From an uncultured Clostridia bacterium (GTDB lineage: Bacteria > Bacillota > Clostridia > Oscillospirales > CAG-272): a stretch of DNA of 40,592 bases. The notes below the pieces were generated by a model. It saw only the letters and a list, made by a program, of their open reading frames with translations, did no database searches and was not told where the DNA came from. Location: the NCBI GenBank assembly GCA_947588825.1, contig CANPZU010000021.1, positions 1 through 40,592 on the forward strand, given 5' to 3'. The translations under genes and the position numbers were made by a program. This document shows positions 16,460 through 25,375 of this stretch, piece by piece. Numbering within the stretch: position 1 is the first letter of the stretch; each line of letters opens with the position of its first letter.

Positions 16460-18232
16460 TCATAATATTTTATAATATTTTGCCTGTGATTCAAACATGT
16501 CCGCATATATACCGCCCTTTTTCATCAAGCAATCATGATTTCCGACCTCGGCGATATGCCCTTGAGAGAGTACCAATATACGATCGCAAAAACGGGTGGA
16601 TGAAAGCCTGTGTGATATAAAAAACGTAGTCTTTTTGTCGGATATTTTCGATAAACCCGAAAAAAACTCGTATTCCGCAATAGGATCGAGTGTCGAGGTC
16701 GGTTCATCAAGTATCATCATATCGGCGTCTTTGTAAATGGCGCGCGCAAGCGCCAATTTTTGTCCTTCGCCGCCGGAGAGCTCTATTCCGTTATCGTCAA
16801 GACTCTTATACAAAACAGTATCTAAGCCGTCGTTAAGTCCTTTGATTTTATTGGCAAGACCGGCCATTTCGATCGATTTAAGCATTTTTTCATGATCGAA
16901 TTTTGAATAAGGCGCGATGTTTTCACTTATTGAATATGCAAAAAGACAAAAGTCCTGCAAAAGAACCCCTATATGACTTGTATATTCTTTATACGGAATG
17001 GTTTTGATGTCTTGTCCGTTTACCGTTATATACCCTTTTGTAGGATCGTAAAGACGGCATAAGAGCTTAATAAGAGTCGTTTTACCCGATCCGTTAAGTC
17101 CCACTATACCGATTTTTTCTCCCGGTTTTATTTTAATATTTATATCATTCAGTATTATCTTATCGCTTCCCGGGTACGAAAAGAAAACATGTGAAAAGAC
17201 GATTTCCACGCTGCTCCAATCTATTTTGAGCGTCTTTTCGTATTTTCCTAATGCAATATCGCTGTTTGTCAGGATTTTATTTTTATATTCCCGAAACAGA
17301 TCGGTGTACGATAGGGTTTTGTTGATCTTCCCGATCGCGTCAAAAAATCCGATTATTGTCGATGCCAAAAGCGTTGTCGCGCTCAGCAGCACCGTGTACT
17401 CGGCGATGTCTATTTTTTGAATTGAAACTTGATATGAAAAGTATATATACATTGTCACCGTTTGAAACACGGTGACAATATTTACAAATTCATCGATGCA
17501 AAGCTTTTTGAAAAACAGTGAGGCAAGGGCGTGCATTTGCTTTTTTAGCAGTTTAATGTATTTAAAAGACAAAAATTTTTCCGCCATCCCGATTCGAACC
17601 TCTTTTGCATATTTATAGTCCGACATTGTGCGGTACAGGTAATCGAGTTTGCGGTTGTCGGGGACCTTGGCGTTTGTAAAATCAAAATTTATTTTCTGTT
17701 TTTTCAGGTCTGAAAGAACCAAGACCGTGCAGGTAAAAATGATAATAAGAATAAACCAGGGTGACAGGGTTATAAACAGATACGCAATGCCGGAAAATTC
17801 CACTATGTATTGAAACAGAGTGAAAAGGTCGTTAAGAAACCACACCGGGTTTGCGCCGATTGATTTGCGTTTCAGGTCAAGTATACTTCCGTCCTCCGCG
17901 TAGTGATAATTGATATAAACGCTGTCTGTCATGTAGTCGAGCTGAGTTGAATTTGAAACCTTTCGAGCGGTACGGTTATTTAGATATTTTACGGCGACAG
18001 TAAATAATGATATGGAAAGATTTGCAAACAAATAAAAGAAAACGACCCTCCAAACTTCCTTGTGTGCACAATCAGACACAAGAGATTCGACAATGCTGCC
18101 AAGAGAAACTATACCGACAAGAGGAATCAGCCCGTGAGCGATATATTTTATCGACGAAGTAAAAAATAGGAGCTTACTTTTTTTAGCGGCATATTTTAAA
18201 AGATAAAAAATGTTTATTATTTTTTTATTCAT
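16460..18232 (-). CDS. ABC exporter, fused permease-ATPase (first of pair)
   Basis: About 590 aa. The membrane domain with six spans occupies the first ~320 residues. The ATPase domain has Walker A GLNGSGKTTL near 377-386, canonical signature LSGGEGQ near 482, Walker B MMILDEPTSTLD near 504 with the catalytic Glu, and H-loop TTFFISHRL. The start at 18232 overlaps the upstream regulator gene by only 8 bases, suggesting translational coupling. An in-frame ATG at 18271 with a weak AGGGA further upstream would add 13 polar residues and is possible. It forms an operon with the XRE regulator and the second exporter subunit. The substrate cannot be read from sequence. Confidence 0.9.
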   Translation of the reverse strand: MNKKIINIFYLLKYAAKKSKLLFFTSSIKYIAHGLIPLVGIVSLGSIVESLVSDCAHKEVWRVVFFYLFANLSISLFTVAVKYLNNRTARKVSNSTQLDYMTDSVYINYHYAEDGSILDLKRKSIGANPVWFLNDLFTLFQYIVEFSGIAYLFITLSPWFILIIIFTCTVLVLSDLKKQKINFDFTNAKVPDNRKLDYLYRTMSDYKYAKEVRIGMAEKFLSFKYIKLLKKQMHALASLFFKKLCIDEFVNIVTVFQTVTMYIYFSYQVSIQKIDIAEYTVLLSATTLLASTIIGFFDAIGKINKTLSYTDLFREYKNKILTNSDIALGKYEKTLKIDWSSVEIVFSHVFFSYPGSDKIILNDINIKIKPGEKIGIVGLNGSGKTTLIKLLCRLYDPTKGYITVNGQDIKTIPYKEYTSHIGVLLQDFCLFAYSISENIAPYSKFDHEKMLKSIEMAGLANKIKGLNDGLDTVLYKSLDDNGIELSGGEGQKLALARAIYKDADMMILDEPTSTLDPIAEYEFFSGLSKISDKKTTFFISHRLSSTRFCDRILVLSQGHIAEVGNHDCLMKKGGIYADMFESQAKYYKIL

Positions 18233-18929
18233 TTTCAGACCCGAGTAATTTGTCTTTTTCCCATCTTTCACGCCGTCCCTGACGCATAAGGTTCAGCGCT
18301 TCATAAGGAAGCGCCCCTTCAACGACGGCCGCCTCGATCGCACTCGATAAAAACTCGGCGTACGGTATCAGGATTTTGATAAGACGCCAATCCATAGCGC
18401 CCTCGATTATTTTTTGAAAGATAGCGATTTTTGATCTTTCGTCAAGAAGAGGCATGAGTTTGAGAATCAGCTCGTCGCTTACCGACTCAAAATCGGCGTT
18501 TTCAAGCAGCTTGGTTACCGAATCGTCATTTAAATATTTAGCAAGTTCTATGATATCGGAAATGTCGATGCCTTTGCTTTGCAAGCTAAGCGCAAGCTTA
18601 TCAAGTATACTCGGTTTGAGCAGCGGAGCGAGATTTAAAACGTCCTTAACTTCCTCTAAACTCACTTCATCTCCTCCGATTGCCGCACTTTGCAATATAT
18701 TTGCTTCTGTGCGCGTAGGTTCTCCCGAACCTATAAGTTCGTCCAGCGAGAGTGAAAAAATGTCGGCGATCATTACAAGGATTGAAACATCGGGAAAATT
18801 ATCGCCCGTTTCGTAGCGTGATATCGCTTGCCGCGTCAGATTAAGCTTGTCGGCAAGTTCAGATTGTGTCATGTCCTTTTCTTTGCGCAGACGGGATAAA
18901 AATCTGCCGAATTTTTGTGTGTTGAACAT
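18225..18929 (-). CDS. XRE-family transcriptional regulator with helical C-terminal domain
   Basis: 234 aa. Residues about 8-65 form a classic Cro/CI-type HTH (LRKEKDMTQSELADKLNLTRQAISRYETGDNFPDVSILVMIADIFSLSLDELIG). The remaining ~165 residues are mostly helical with Leu-rich segments (LAPLLKPSILDKLALSL, ISDIIELAKYLNDDSVTKLL) and are of unknown function, a layout seen in many clostridial XRE regulators. It is the first gene of an operon with two ABC exporter genes and probably controls them and itself. GTAGGAG precedes the ATG. A possible operator (AAAGC...GCTTT) lies between promoter and gene. Confidence 0.88.
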   Translation of the reverse strand: MFNTQKFGRFLSRLRKEKDMTQSELADKLNLTRQAISRYETGDNFPDVSILVMIADIFSLSLDELIGSGEPTRTEANILQSAAIGGDEVSLEEVKDVLNLAPLLKPSILDKLALSLQSKGIDISDIIELAKYLNDDSVTKLLENADFESVSDELILKLMPLLDERSKIAIFQKIIEGAMDWRLIKILIPYAEFLSSAIEAAVVEGALPYEALNLMRQGRRERWEKDKLLGSENE

Positions 18930-18943
18930 TTCTTCTCCTACTT

Positions 18944-18961
18944 AAAGCCTTTTAAAGCTTT
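18944..18961. promoter_or_regulatory. Imperfect palindrome, possible XRE operator
   Basis: AAAGCCTTTTAAAGCTTT, with arms AAAGC/GCTTT and a T/A-rich centre, in the 5' region of the XRE-ABC operon just downstream of its -10. The position fits autorepression; binding is inferred. Confidence 0.35.
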
Positions 18962-18973
18962 GAATTTTTTTGT

Positions 18974-19002
18974 ATTATAACACAGGTCTACGGTTTTGTC
19001 GA
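18974..19002 (-). promoter_or_regulatory. Promoter for the XRE-ABC operon
   Basis: Minus strand: TCGACA (19002-18997), 17-bp spacer, perfect TATAAT (18979-18974), about 45 bases before the start of the XRE gene. The remainder of 18930-19248 holds this promoter, the divergent pilin promoter at 19104 and no convincing gene. Confidence 0.75.
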
Positions 19003-19103
19003 GCAACGATTGCTTGCGCAGAAAAAACATTTATATTCCGCCGCTTTGTTTATTTTTTGCGAGAATTAAAATGTTAAATTATTTTAAAATTATATGTAAA
19101 TTG

Positions 19104-19132
19104 TTGAAATACGGCAAAAAAGATATTATAAT
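19104..19132 (+). promoter_or_regulatory. Promoter for the prepilin operon
   Basis: TTGAAA (19104-19109), 17-bp spacer, perfect TATAAT (19127-19132). It is followed by an A-rich leader of about 110 bases before the prepilin peptidase gene. Confidence 0.75.
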
Positions 19133-19248
19133 TGAATCGTTTATTGACTCTCAATCAAACGAACAAATGAAAGCAAACCTCGCGGCTTTTACTTAAAAAA
19201 GAAAGGGTTCATAAAAAATAAAAAATCAAAAAAGGCGGTAAAAACACC

Positions 19249-19974
19249 ATGAAATATGTGATATGCTCGCTTTTGGGTTTTTGCACAGGTATATGTGTTT
19301 ATTTTTTGTCCGTCTTTCTTATAAAAGCGGAAACGGGTAATTTTCCTGTAACGGGCGGGAAAAAATTTGTTTGTATGCTTGTGAGCGCCTTTGTTTGCGG
19401 CGCGCTGTGCCTTCTTTTAGCCATTTACTATAAGGGCGCAGCAATGTCGCTTATTATCGCCATGCTCATTTGCCAAGTGCTTGTGCTCGTGTCGCTTTGC
19501 GATCTTGTCTCTATGATCGTTCCTTCAGTCGCGCTTTTCCTTCTTTTTATACTTTCAACAGCTTACAGCGCTTTTGACGTTCTGACCGGCGAGAACATGC
19601 TTGTGTGCTGTATCGACCATTTATGCGGATGCGCTTTTTCTTTTATAATACTGTACCTGCCATACAAGCTGAGCGTCGCGGCAAAGGGGCGGGAAGGAAT
19701 AGGTGTCGGCGATATTAAACTTATGACGCTGCTCGGACTGACTCTCGGTCTGCCCGGCAGTTTCATAACCGTGTTTATAGCCTCAATCAGCGCTTCGCTT
19801 ATTTTGCTGATCTTAAGATGCGTACAACATATTAAATACGGTAAAGCGTCAAAAAGTAAAGAGTATCCGTTTGCTCCCTTTATCTGTATTTCGGCGCTGT
19901 CGGCACTGCTTTTTGAAGATGAGATAATTTCCCTTTATCTTCTGACCTTTGATACAATTACAAAACTCAAATGA
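19249..19974 (+). CDS. Prepilin peptidase (A24 family), short form without methylase domain
   Basis: Membrane aspartic protease that cleaves type IV prepilin-like leader peptides at the cytoplasmic face. The 241-aa protein is almost entirely hydrophobic with about seven spans. The two catalytic aspartates are visible: D85 in CDLVSMIVP, and D155 in the family motif GVGDIKLM. The N-terminal CxxC zinc-binding/N-methyltransferase insertion of full-length PilD is absent, so methylation of the mature N terminus is unlikely to be done by this protein. AAGGCGG precedes the ATG. It is the first gene of a three-gene unit with two candidate substrates immediately downstream. Confidence 0.85.
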   Translation: MKYVICSLLGFCTGICVYFLSVFLIKAETGNFPVTGGKKFVCMLVSAFVCGALCLLLAIYYKGAAMSLIIAMLICQVLVLVSLCDLVSMIVPSVALFLLFILSTAYSAFDVLTGENMLVCCIDHLCGCAFSFIILYLPYKLSVAAKGREGIGVGDIKLMTLLGLTLGLPGSFITVFIASISASLILLILRCVQHIKYGKASKSKEYPFAPFICISALSALLFEDEIISLYLLTFDTITKLK

Positions 19975-19990
19975 TATAGGACGTCCGCCT

Positions 19991-20392
19991 ATGAAGCGAA
20001 AATCAAAAAATTTAAAGGGCGTCACCCTTGTTGAAACTTCGGTGTCTTTGGCGCTTTTCGTAATTGTCACGGCGGTTGTAGCCACCGTTCTTATAGGCGC
20101 CTCAAGGGCCGGCGGCAGAGCCTTAAAGCAAATGAATTACGATAGTATGAAAAGCAATCTTGAGATATGTCTTTCTTCAGACGATCCGATAGACGCTCTT
20201 TCACTCTGCTTTGGAATCGAGCTTGCTTACGACAAAGAAAACGTGCTCTGTTTTGACGACGGCTTCTCATCTCTATGCGAAGACTCTGCCGCGGCGTACA
20301 AAATTTTCATACTTGTCACCGAAAACGCCTCCCACGCAGAAATTTACGATGTAAACGACAGAAAAGTTATTTATGAATTCGATGGACAGTGA
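19991..20392 (+). CDS. Type IV pilin-like protein with class III signal
   Basis: A 133-aa protein with a textbook prepilin N terminus: short basic leader MKRKSKNLKG, cleavage after G10, mature start VTLVE with Glu at +5, then a ~20-residue hydrophobic helix (TSVSLALFVIVTAVVATVL). The globular remainder is acidic with several Cys, without close resemblance to major pilins. It is likely a pseudopilin or minor pilin processed by the peptidase encoded 16 bases upstream. The ATG at 19991 is chosen because it gives the proper leader length; AGGA is 10 bases upstream. Confidence 0.8.
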   Translation: MKRKSKNLKGVTLVETSVSLALFVIVTAVVATVLIGASRAGGRALKQMNYDSMKSNLEICLSSDDPIDALSLCFGIELAYDKENVLCFDDGFSSLCEDSAAAYKIFILVTENASHAEIYDVNDRKVIYEFDGQ

Positions 20393-20413
20393 GGCATCGT
20401 TTATTTAATTATT

Positions 20414-20782
20414 ATGAAAAGAGCAAAAGAATCAAAAAAGGAAAACAAGGGCTTTGTTCTCGCCGCGACGGTAGCTTTTATCGCGGTTTTATCGGTCTTT
20501 CTTTCTCTTGTTATAATGGGAGCGGCGCTTCCGAGCTCACTTTGCGCCATGCACGGCGAGTATAAAGATCAAATGCGGGAGCTGGAAAAAATAGGCGAGG
20601 ATTTTGCCGATAATTCAATTCTTGACGAAGCGTATGACAGGGAATTGTACGAGGTCGAGACAGACGAAATTTCATATATGGAAATCCGCAACCATGAAAC
20701 GGGTCGGACTCTCCTGACGGTACGTCTTGAAAATGGAGAGATTATTCTTTGGAAATACGGTGATAACGGTTTTGACGCGTAA
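20414..20782 (+). CDS. Second pilin-like protein, atypical +5 residue
   Basis: 122 aa. The leader MKRAKESKKENKG is followed by a hydrophobic helix FVLAATVAFIAVLSVFLSLVIMG, so cleavage after G13 is expected. The residue at +5 is Ala instead of Glu, as in tip-type minor pseudopilins (GspK/PilX-like). The soluble part is short and acidic, ending in a beta-like segment (RTLLTVRLENGEIILWKYG). It follows the first pilin-like gene by 21 bases; a clear ribosome site is lacking, so coupling is possible. Pilin-like function is inferred from the N terminus and the context. Confidence 0.68.
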   Translation: MKRAKESKKENKGFVLAATVAFIAVLSVFLSLVIMGAALPSSLCAMHGEYKDQMRELEKIGEDFADNSILDEAYDRELYEVETDEISYMEIRNHETGRTLLTVRLENGEIILWKYGDNGFDA

Positions 20783-20843
20783 TATTACGTCTTGTATTGT
20801 GATATATGATATATCTTATAACCCGCACGCAGCACTGCACTGT

Positions 20844-20874
20844 GGCGTCAAAAGCGTTTTGGCGCCGTTTTTTT
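20844..20874 (+). terminator. Terminator of the prepilin operon
   Basis: GGCGTCAAAA-GCG-TTTTGGCGCC (10 bp, one T.G) followed by GTTTTTTT. The following bases to 21031 are AT-rich leader for the next operon, with a TATAAT at 20941-20946 lacking a good -35. Confidence 0.88.
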
Positions 20875-21031
20875 CTTGCATTACAGCACAAGTTTACATT
20901 TTATAAACAGAATATCAGCAAATTTTAAACAAGATAAAGATATAATATAAAAATTAAACGGACGGCGTTCGGTTTTTGGCGTTCGAGGGTCGTTAAACCA
21001 ATCCGTATAATATCAATAAGTGAGGAAAACA

Positions 21032-21739
21032 ATGTCCGAACATTACATTGAGTTTAAAAACGTTGTAAAAAGCTACGGCAGCGGCGACGCGCGCATAAAT
21101 GCGCTCGACGGTATTAATTTTGAAATAAACGAGGGAGAGTTTTGCGTGTTGCTCGGTTCCTCCGGCGCGGGAAAGACGACTCTGCTCAACATGCTCGGAG
21201 GCATGGATACGGTTACAAGCGGAAGCGTTTTTTTTAACGGGAAAGAGATATCCGCCCTTGGAAAGCACGCTCTTGTGGAATATCGAAGGTTTGACGTCGG
21301 ATTTGTCTTTCAGTTTTACAACCTTATCCCCAATCTCACCGCGCTTGAAAATGTAGAAATAGCGGCGCAGCTTTGCAAGGACCCCATAAAGGCCGGAGAA
21401 GCGCTTGATATGGTAGGCCTTTCAAACCGTGCAAACAATTTTCCCGCCCAGCTTTCGGGCGGCGAACAGCAGAGAGTGGCGATAGCGAGGGCACTTGCCA
21501 AAAATCCAAAGCTGCTCCTTTGCGACGAGCCGACGGGCGCTCTCGACTATGTGACCGGAAAGGCCGTGCTCGCGCTTTTGTACAGACTGAGCAGACAGCG
21601 CAAAACAACAGTTATAATTATAACCCACAATCAGGCGATCGCCCCTATGGCCGATAGGATAATAAAAATAAAAAGCGGTAAGATCATCTCAAACGAAATA
21701 AATCAAAACATCGTTCCAATTGAAAATATTGAATGGTGA
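21032..21739 (+). CDS. ABC transporter ATPase (MacB/LolD type)
   Basis: 235-aa stand-alone ATPase that powers an FtsX-type permease. Walker [11 protein letters not shown] (42-51), Q-loop [12 protein letters not shown], signature [15 protein letters not shown], Walker [14 protein letters not shown]-loop IIITHN. The LDxxxG and FQxxNLIP features are typical of the MacB/LolD/YtrE class, which mechanotransmits to permeases instead of moving substrate through a pore. The ATG at 21032 follows GAGGA by 5 bases. It is the first gene of a unit with the permease (70 bases downstream) and probably the hydrolase. Confidence 0.92.
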   Translation: MSEHYIEFKNVVKSYGSGDARINALDGINFEINEGEFCVLLGSSGAGKTTLLNMLGGMDTVTSGSVFFNGKEISALGKHALVEYRRFDVGFVFQFYNLIPNLTALENVEIAAQLCKDPIKAGEALDMVGLSNRANNFPAQLSGGEQQRVAIARALAKNPKLLLCDEPTGALDYVTGKAVLALLYRLSRQRKTTVIIITHNQAIAPMADRIIKIKSGKIISNEINQNIVPIENIEW

Positions 21740-21808
21740 AACGATTTTGCATTGAAAAATTCTCTTAATGTTAAAGGAAGGCCCTGACAATAAGGCAAAC
21801 TTAATGAT

Positions 21809-24262
21809 ATGACAGTGAAACTTGCATGGCGCTCCGTGCGCTCTTTTTTCGGACGCTATATGGCGATTCTTTTGATTGTTGCTCTAAGCGTAGGATTTTT
21901 TTCGGGTCTTAAGATCACAAGAGACGCTATGACAAATACCGGCGATATATTTCTCACCGAACACAATTTTTACGATTTTCGTCTTATTTCAACTCTCGGC
22001 TTTACAAACGAGGATGTCGAAAAGTTTGAGGCTTTATCATATGTGAAAAACGCCGAAGGAACATACACATTGGATATGCTTATGGAATTCAATGACAGCA
22101 GCGATCCTTACAAGCTTTTGGCGATTACCGAAAAAACCAACCTTCTTTCACTTGTCGAGGGCAGGACGCCTCAAAATGAAAACGAATGCGTCGCCGACGC
22201 GCACAGATTCTCAAAAAGCGACATCGGAAAAACTATCAAAGTTTCGCACGAAAACACCGAGGAAGATAAAGAAGCTCTTACTCAAGGCGAGTATGAGATA
22301 GTAGGTATCGCCGACTCTCCTTTGTACATAAATATTGACCGAGGCACGTCAAACATAGGCAGCGGCGCGATCAACGCCTTTTTATATCTGCCTGTTGAAT
22401 GCTTTAGCTCAAACGTGTACACCGAGATCGATCTTACGCTTTCCGAACATGAAAAGATATACAGCGACAAATACAACGATCTTACAAATAAGTATATAGA
22501 TGAAGTCAGGCAGCTTTGCCAAAACAGGGCAAAGCTGAGATATGAAGCTCTTATTGATAATTACGGTATAACCCCTGAACTTGCCGAGAGCTTCGGTCTG
22601 TACTCTCCCGAGACATATGTGCTGACCCGGTCGGAAAATTCGGGTTATGTCAACTTTGAAAACGACACGACAATAGTAAGCGGTATTGCCAATATATTTC
22701 CTGTATTTTTCATACTTATCGCTATGCTTGTGTGTATCACCACAATGACTCGAATGGTAGACGAGGAGCGCACGCAAATAGGCGTGCTGAAGGCGATGGG
22801 ACTCAGCAACGCCGCGATAAATGCAAAATATATGTTATACGCCGGCAGCGCGACCGTGCTCGGCTGGACAGTCGGCTTTTTTCTCGGCACATGGGGACTT
22901 CCAAAGGTCTTTTGGTTTGTGTACAACGTGCTTTACGACTTTGCTCCTTTGTCCTATTTGTTCAGTCCGAGGCTTGCAATTATCACACTTACCGTCTCTA
23001 TCGCCGGAATACTGGGCAGCACATGGTTTTCTTGCAGAAGAGAGCTGACATCCTGCCCCGCCGCGCTGATACGTCCGAGGGCCGCAAAAGCAGGCAAAAG
23101 AGTGCTTATCGAACGCATAACCCCGCTTTGGAATCGTCTTTCATTTATAAACAAAGTGACCTCTCGCAATATGTTTCGTTATAAACAGCGCTTTATTATG
23201 ATGCTTGTGGGAATAAGCTGCTGCGCGGGTCTTGTCGCAACCGCGTTCGGAGTTCGCGACTCGATGCTGCACGTGGGCGACACTCAGTATGAAGAGATTC
23301 AAAAATATGATCTTGAGGTACAGGTCGAATCGGATACAGAGTCGGCTCTTGATCAGCTTTCAAGTATAAGCGAGATAGATAAAATGCTCACATGCTCCTC
23401 ATCAAAAATCGATCTTGTAAATAACAACGGCACAAGTTCGGTAAATATGTTTGCTTTCAAAAACGACGAATTTGACTCTCTTTCGTCGTTTTGGGATTTT
23501 CACTCGGGTAAAGACAAGGTGAACTATCCTAAAGACGGCGAGGCAATAATAAGCGCCCGTTCCGCACAAAAGCTCTCTCTGTCAGTCGGAGACGAGGTGA
23601 CCTTGAAAAACGAAGTCGACAATAAAAGCTGCCAGGTTAAAATAAGCGGTATATTTGACAACTATGTCGACAATTTTGCAATACTTACCCAAAACACGGC
23701 CGAAGATGCCTTCGGAACTCTCAAAAATGACAGGATTCTGATTATTCTTAACGACGGCGACGCCGATTCCGTCTCAGAAAACATTTTAGATCTTGAGGGC
23801 ATAGAAGGCGTCAGAAAACTTTCTGACACTCAGACAAGGGTAAGCGACGCACTGTCATGTCTGAACTATGTCATATGGCTGGTGGTACTTTTTTCGGGCG
23901 CGCTTGCTTTTACCGTCATATTTAACCTGACAAATATAAATCTTGCCGAGCGCAGCCGCGAGGTCGCGACCGTTGAAGTGCTTGGCTTTTACCCTAAAGA
24001 GACCGAAAGCTACGTGCTTAAAGAGAATCTCATACTGTCAATCATTGCGAGCTTCATCGGAATTCCGTTAGGAACGCTCTTTCACAGGATCGTAATGAGC
24101 ATGATAATTATCGACTTTATGTATTTTGACGTACACATAACGCCGCTCAGCTATCTTCTTTCCGTTATATGCACAATTTTATTTGCCGTCGCCGTAAATC
24201 TGTTTATGAAGAGACAGATCAAAAAAATCCATATGGCGGAATCTCTCAAGGCGGTCGAATAA
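21809..24262 (+). CDS. FtsX-type ABC permease, large two-domain form
   Basis: An 817-aa permease with N-terminal TM helix (YMAILLIVALSVGFFSGL), a large extracytoplasmic region (about 45-285), three TM helices near 295-410 (FPVFFILIAMLVCITTMTRM...), then a second half: TM near 460, a second extracytoplasmic domain, and three TM helices at the C terminus (YVIWLVVLFSGALAFTVIFNL..., ILSIIASFIGIPLGTL, YLLSVICTILFAVAVNLFM). The motif ERSREVATVEVLGFYPKE is the conserved FtsX/MacB cytoplasmic loop. It works with the ATPase just upstream. Substrate is unknown; such systems export lipids or peptides or signal to the envelope. No strong ribosome site is seen at the ATG. Confidence 0.88.
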   Translation: MTVKLAWRSVRSFFGRYMAILLIVALSVGFFSGLKITRDAMTNTGDIFLTEHNFYDFRLISTLGFTNEDVEKFEALSYVKNAEGTYTLDMLMEFNDSSDPYKLLAITEKTNLLSLVEGRTPQNENECVADAHRFSKSDIGKTIKVSHENTEEDKEALTQGEYEIVGIADSPLYINIDRGTSNIGSGAINAFLYLPVECFSSNVYTEIDLTLSEHEKIYSDKYNDLTNKYIDEVRQLCQNRAKLRYEALIDNYGITPELAESFGLYSPETYVLTRSENSGYVNFENDTTIVSGIANIFPVFFILIAMLVCITTMTRMVDEERTQIGVLKAMGLSNAAINAKYMLYAGSATVLGWTVGFFLGTWGLPKVFWFVYNVLYDFAPLSYLFSPRLAIITLTVSIAGILGSTWFSCRRELTSCPAALIRPRAAKAGKRVLIERITPLWNRLSFINKVTSRNMFRYKQRFIMMLVGISCCAGLVATAFGVRDSMLHVGDTQYEEIQKYDLEVQVESDTESALDQLSSISEIDKMLTCSSSKIDLVNNNGTSSVNMFAFKNDEFDSLSSFWDFHSGKDKVNYPKDGEAIISARSAQKLSLSVGDEVTLKNEVDNKSCQVKISGIFDNYVDNFAILTQNTAEDAFGTLKNDRILIILNDGDADSVSENILDLEGIEGVRKLSDTQTRVSDALSCLNYVIWLVVLFSGALAFTVIFNLTNINLAERSREVATVEVLGFYPKETESYVLKENLILSIIASFIGIPLGTLFHRIVMSMIIIDFMYFDVHITPLSYLLSVICTILFAVAVNLFMKRQIKKIHMAESLKAVE

Positions 24263-24322
24263 TTTAAATCTAAAACAACTGAAAATCAAATTTAAAATAA
24301 AATAACTTAATCAAAGGTGCAA

Positions 24323-25294
24323 ATGTTTAATAAGTTTTATGAATATGTAAAAAACGCGTATAAATCGACCGTTTACACGCGTGCAGACAGCAACGGAGCA
24401 ATCTTTTATTATTCTTATACGGATTTTCCGGGTCTGAAAAAAAGGGAATACTCTTTCAGGTCCTCGCTCGGACACATCCTTATGGGCGGCATATACTATC
24501 GTGACGGATATAAAAAAGGGCGTACGGTGATATTTGAGCACGGTATGGGCTCGGGACACACAGGATATATGCAGGAGATAAACCGTCTCACCGAGAACGG
24601 GTATTTGGTGTTCGCGTACGATCACACGGGATGCATGGAGTCGGGCGGTGAAAACACCGGCGGCTTTTGTCAATCGCTTGTCGATCTTGACGACGCGCTC
24701 TGCGCCCTGAAAAAGGACGAGGAATTCAAAGACAGTGATTTTTCGGTTATCGGTCATAGCTGGGGCGGCTTCTCCGCGTTAAATATCGCCGCCTTTCACC
24801 CGGACGTCACTCACATAGTCGCCATATCGGGATATATAAGCGTTCCTGTCATTATATCGCAGCATCTTGGAGGAATACTTAAAAAAGCGGGCGCGCAGAT
24901 TTGCGAAGAGGAAAAAATTAAAAATCCGCGCTGCTTTGATGTGTGCGCCATTGATACTCTAAAAAATACCAAGGCAAACGTACTTGTGATACATTCAAAG
25001 GACGATCCTGTGGTAAGCTATGAGAAAAACTTCATGGCAATGAAAAAAGCTCTCGAATATAACGATAACATTTCATTTTTAAGCGTCGACGGCAAAAGAC
25101 ACAATCCAAACTACACAAAAGACGCGGTAAGGTATAAGGACGCCTTTTTTGCCGAATACAACGCGGCAATGAAAAAGAACAGGCTGACGGGCGATATTGA
25201 AAAAAAGAGGTTCAAAGAAAGCTTTGACTGGGCGAGAATGACCGCGCAGGACGACAGTATATGGAGTTCCATATTGATGTCTTTGGAAAAATAA
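24323..25294 (+). CDS. Alpha/beta hydrolase (serine hydrolase, lysophospholipase-like)
   Basis: 323-aa alpha/beta-hydrolase fold. Oxyanion region FEHGMGSGH; nucleophile elbow GHSWGG with S146; acid residue D227 or D228 in HSKDDPV; catalytic histidine H260 in DGKRHNP. No signal peptide or TM segment is seen, so it is probably cytosolic. The ATG at 24323 follows AAAGG by 5 bases. It lies 60 bases after the FtsX-type permease and before a terminator, so it likely belongs to the same transcript; a link to lipid or peptide ester handling is only inferred. Confidence 0.85.
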   Translation: MFNKFYEYVKNAYKSTVYTRADSNGAIFYYSYTDFPGLKKREYSFRSSLGHILMGGIYYRDGYKKGRTVIFEHGMGSGHTGYMQEINRLTENGYLVFAYDHTGCMESGGENTGGFCQSLVDLDDALCALKKDEEFKDSDFSVIGHSWGGFSALNIAAFHPDVTHIVAISGYISVPVIISQHLGGILKKAGAQICEEEKIKNPRCFDVCAIDTLKNTKANVLVIHSKDDPVVSYEKNFMAMKKALEYNDNISFLSVDGKRHNPNYTKDAVRYKDAFFAEYNAAMKKNRLTGDIEKKRFKESFDWARMTAQDDSIWSSILMSLEK

Positions 25295-25322
25295 AATAAT
25301 AAAAATCATTATAATATAATAT

Positions 25323-25350
25323 AAGCTCACCCGAAACGGTGAGCTTTTTT
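25323..25350. terminator. Terminator between convergent hydrolase and MocR genes
   Basis: AAGCTCACC-CGAAAC-GGTGAGCTT followed by TTTT. It lies just after the plus-strand hydrolase and about 25 bases beyond the minus-strand MocR stop. Confidence 0.88.
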
Positions 25351-25375
25351 CTAAGAATTACAGAGGCAGCAAATC

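Noticed and set aside
18996-19196. 66-codon plus-strand frame between the XRE and prepilin operons
   Set aside because: It begins upstream of the well-formed promoter at 19104-19132 and lacks a ribosome site; a shorter start inside it has none either.
20801-20815. GATATATGATATATC palindrome after the second pilin-like gene
   Set aside because: A low-complexity AT alternation just after a stop codon; no sign of function beyond chance symmetry.
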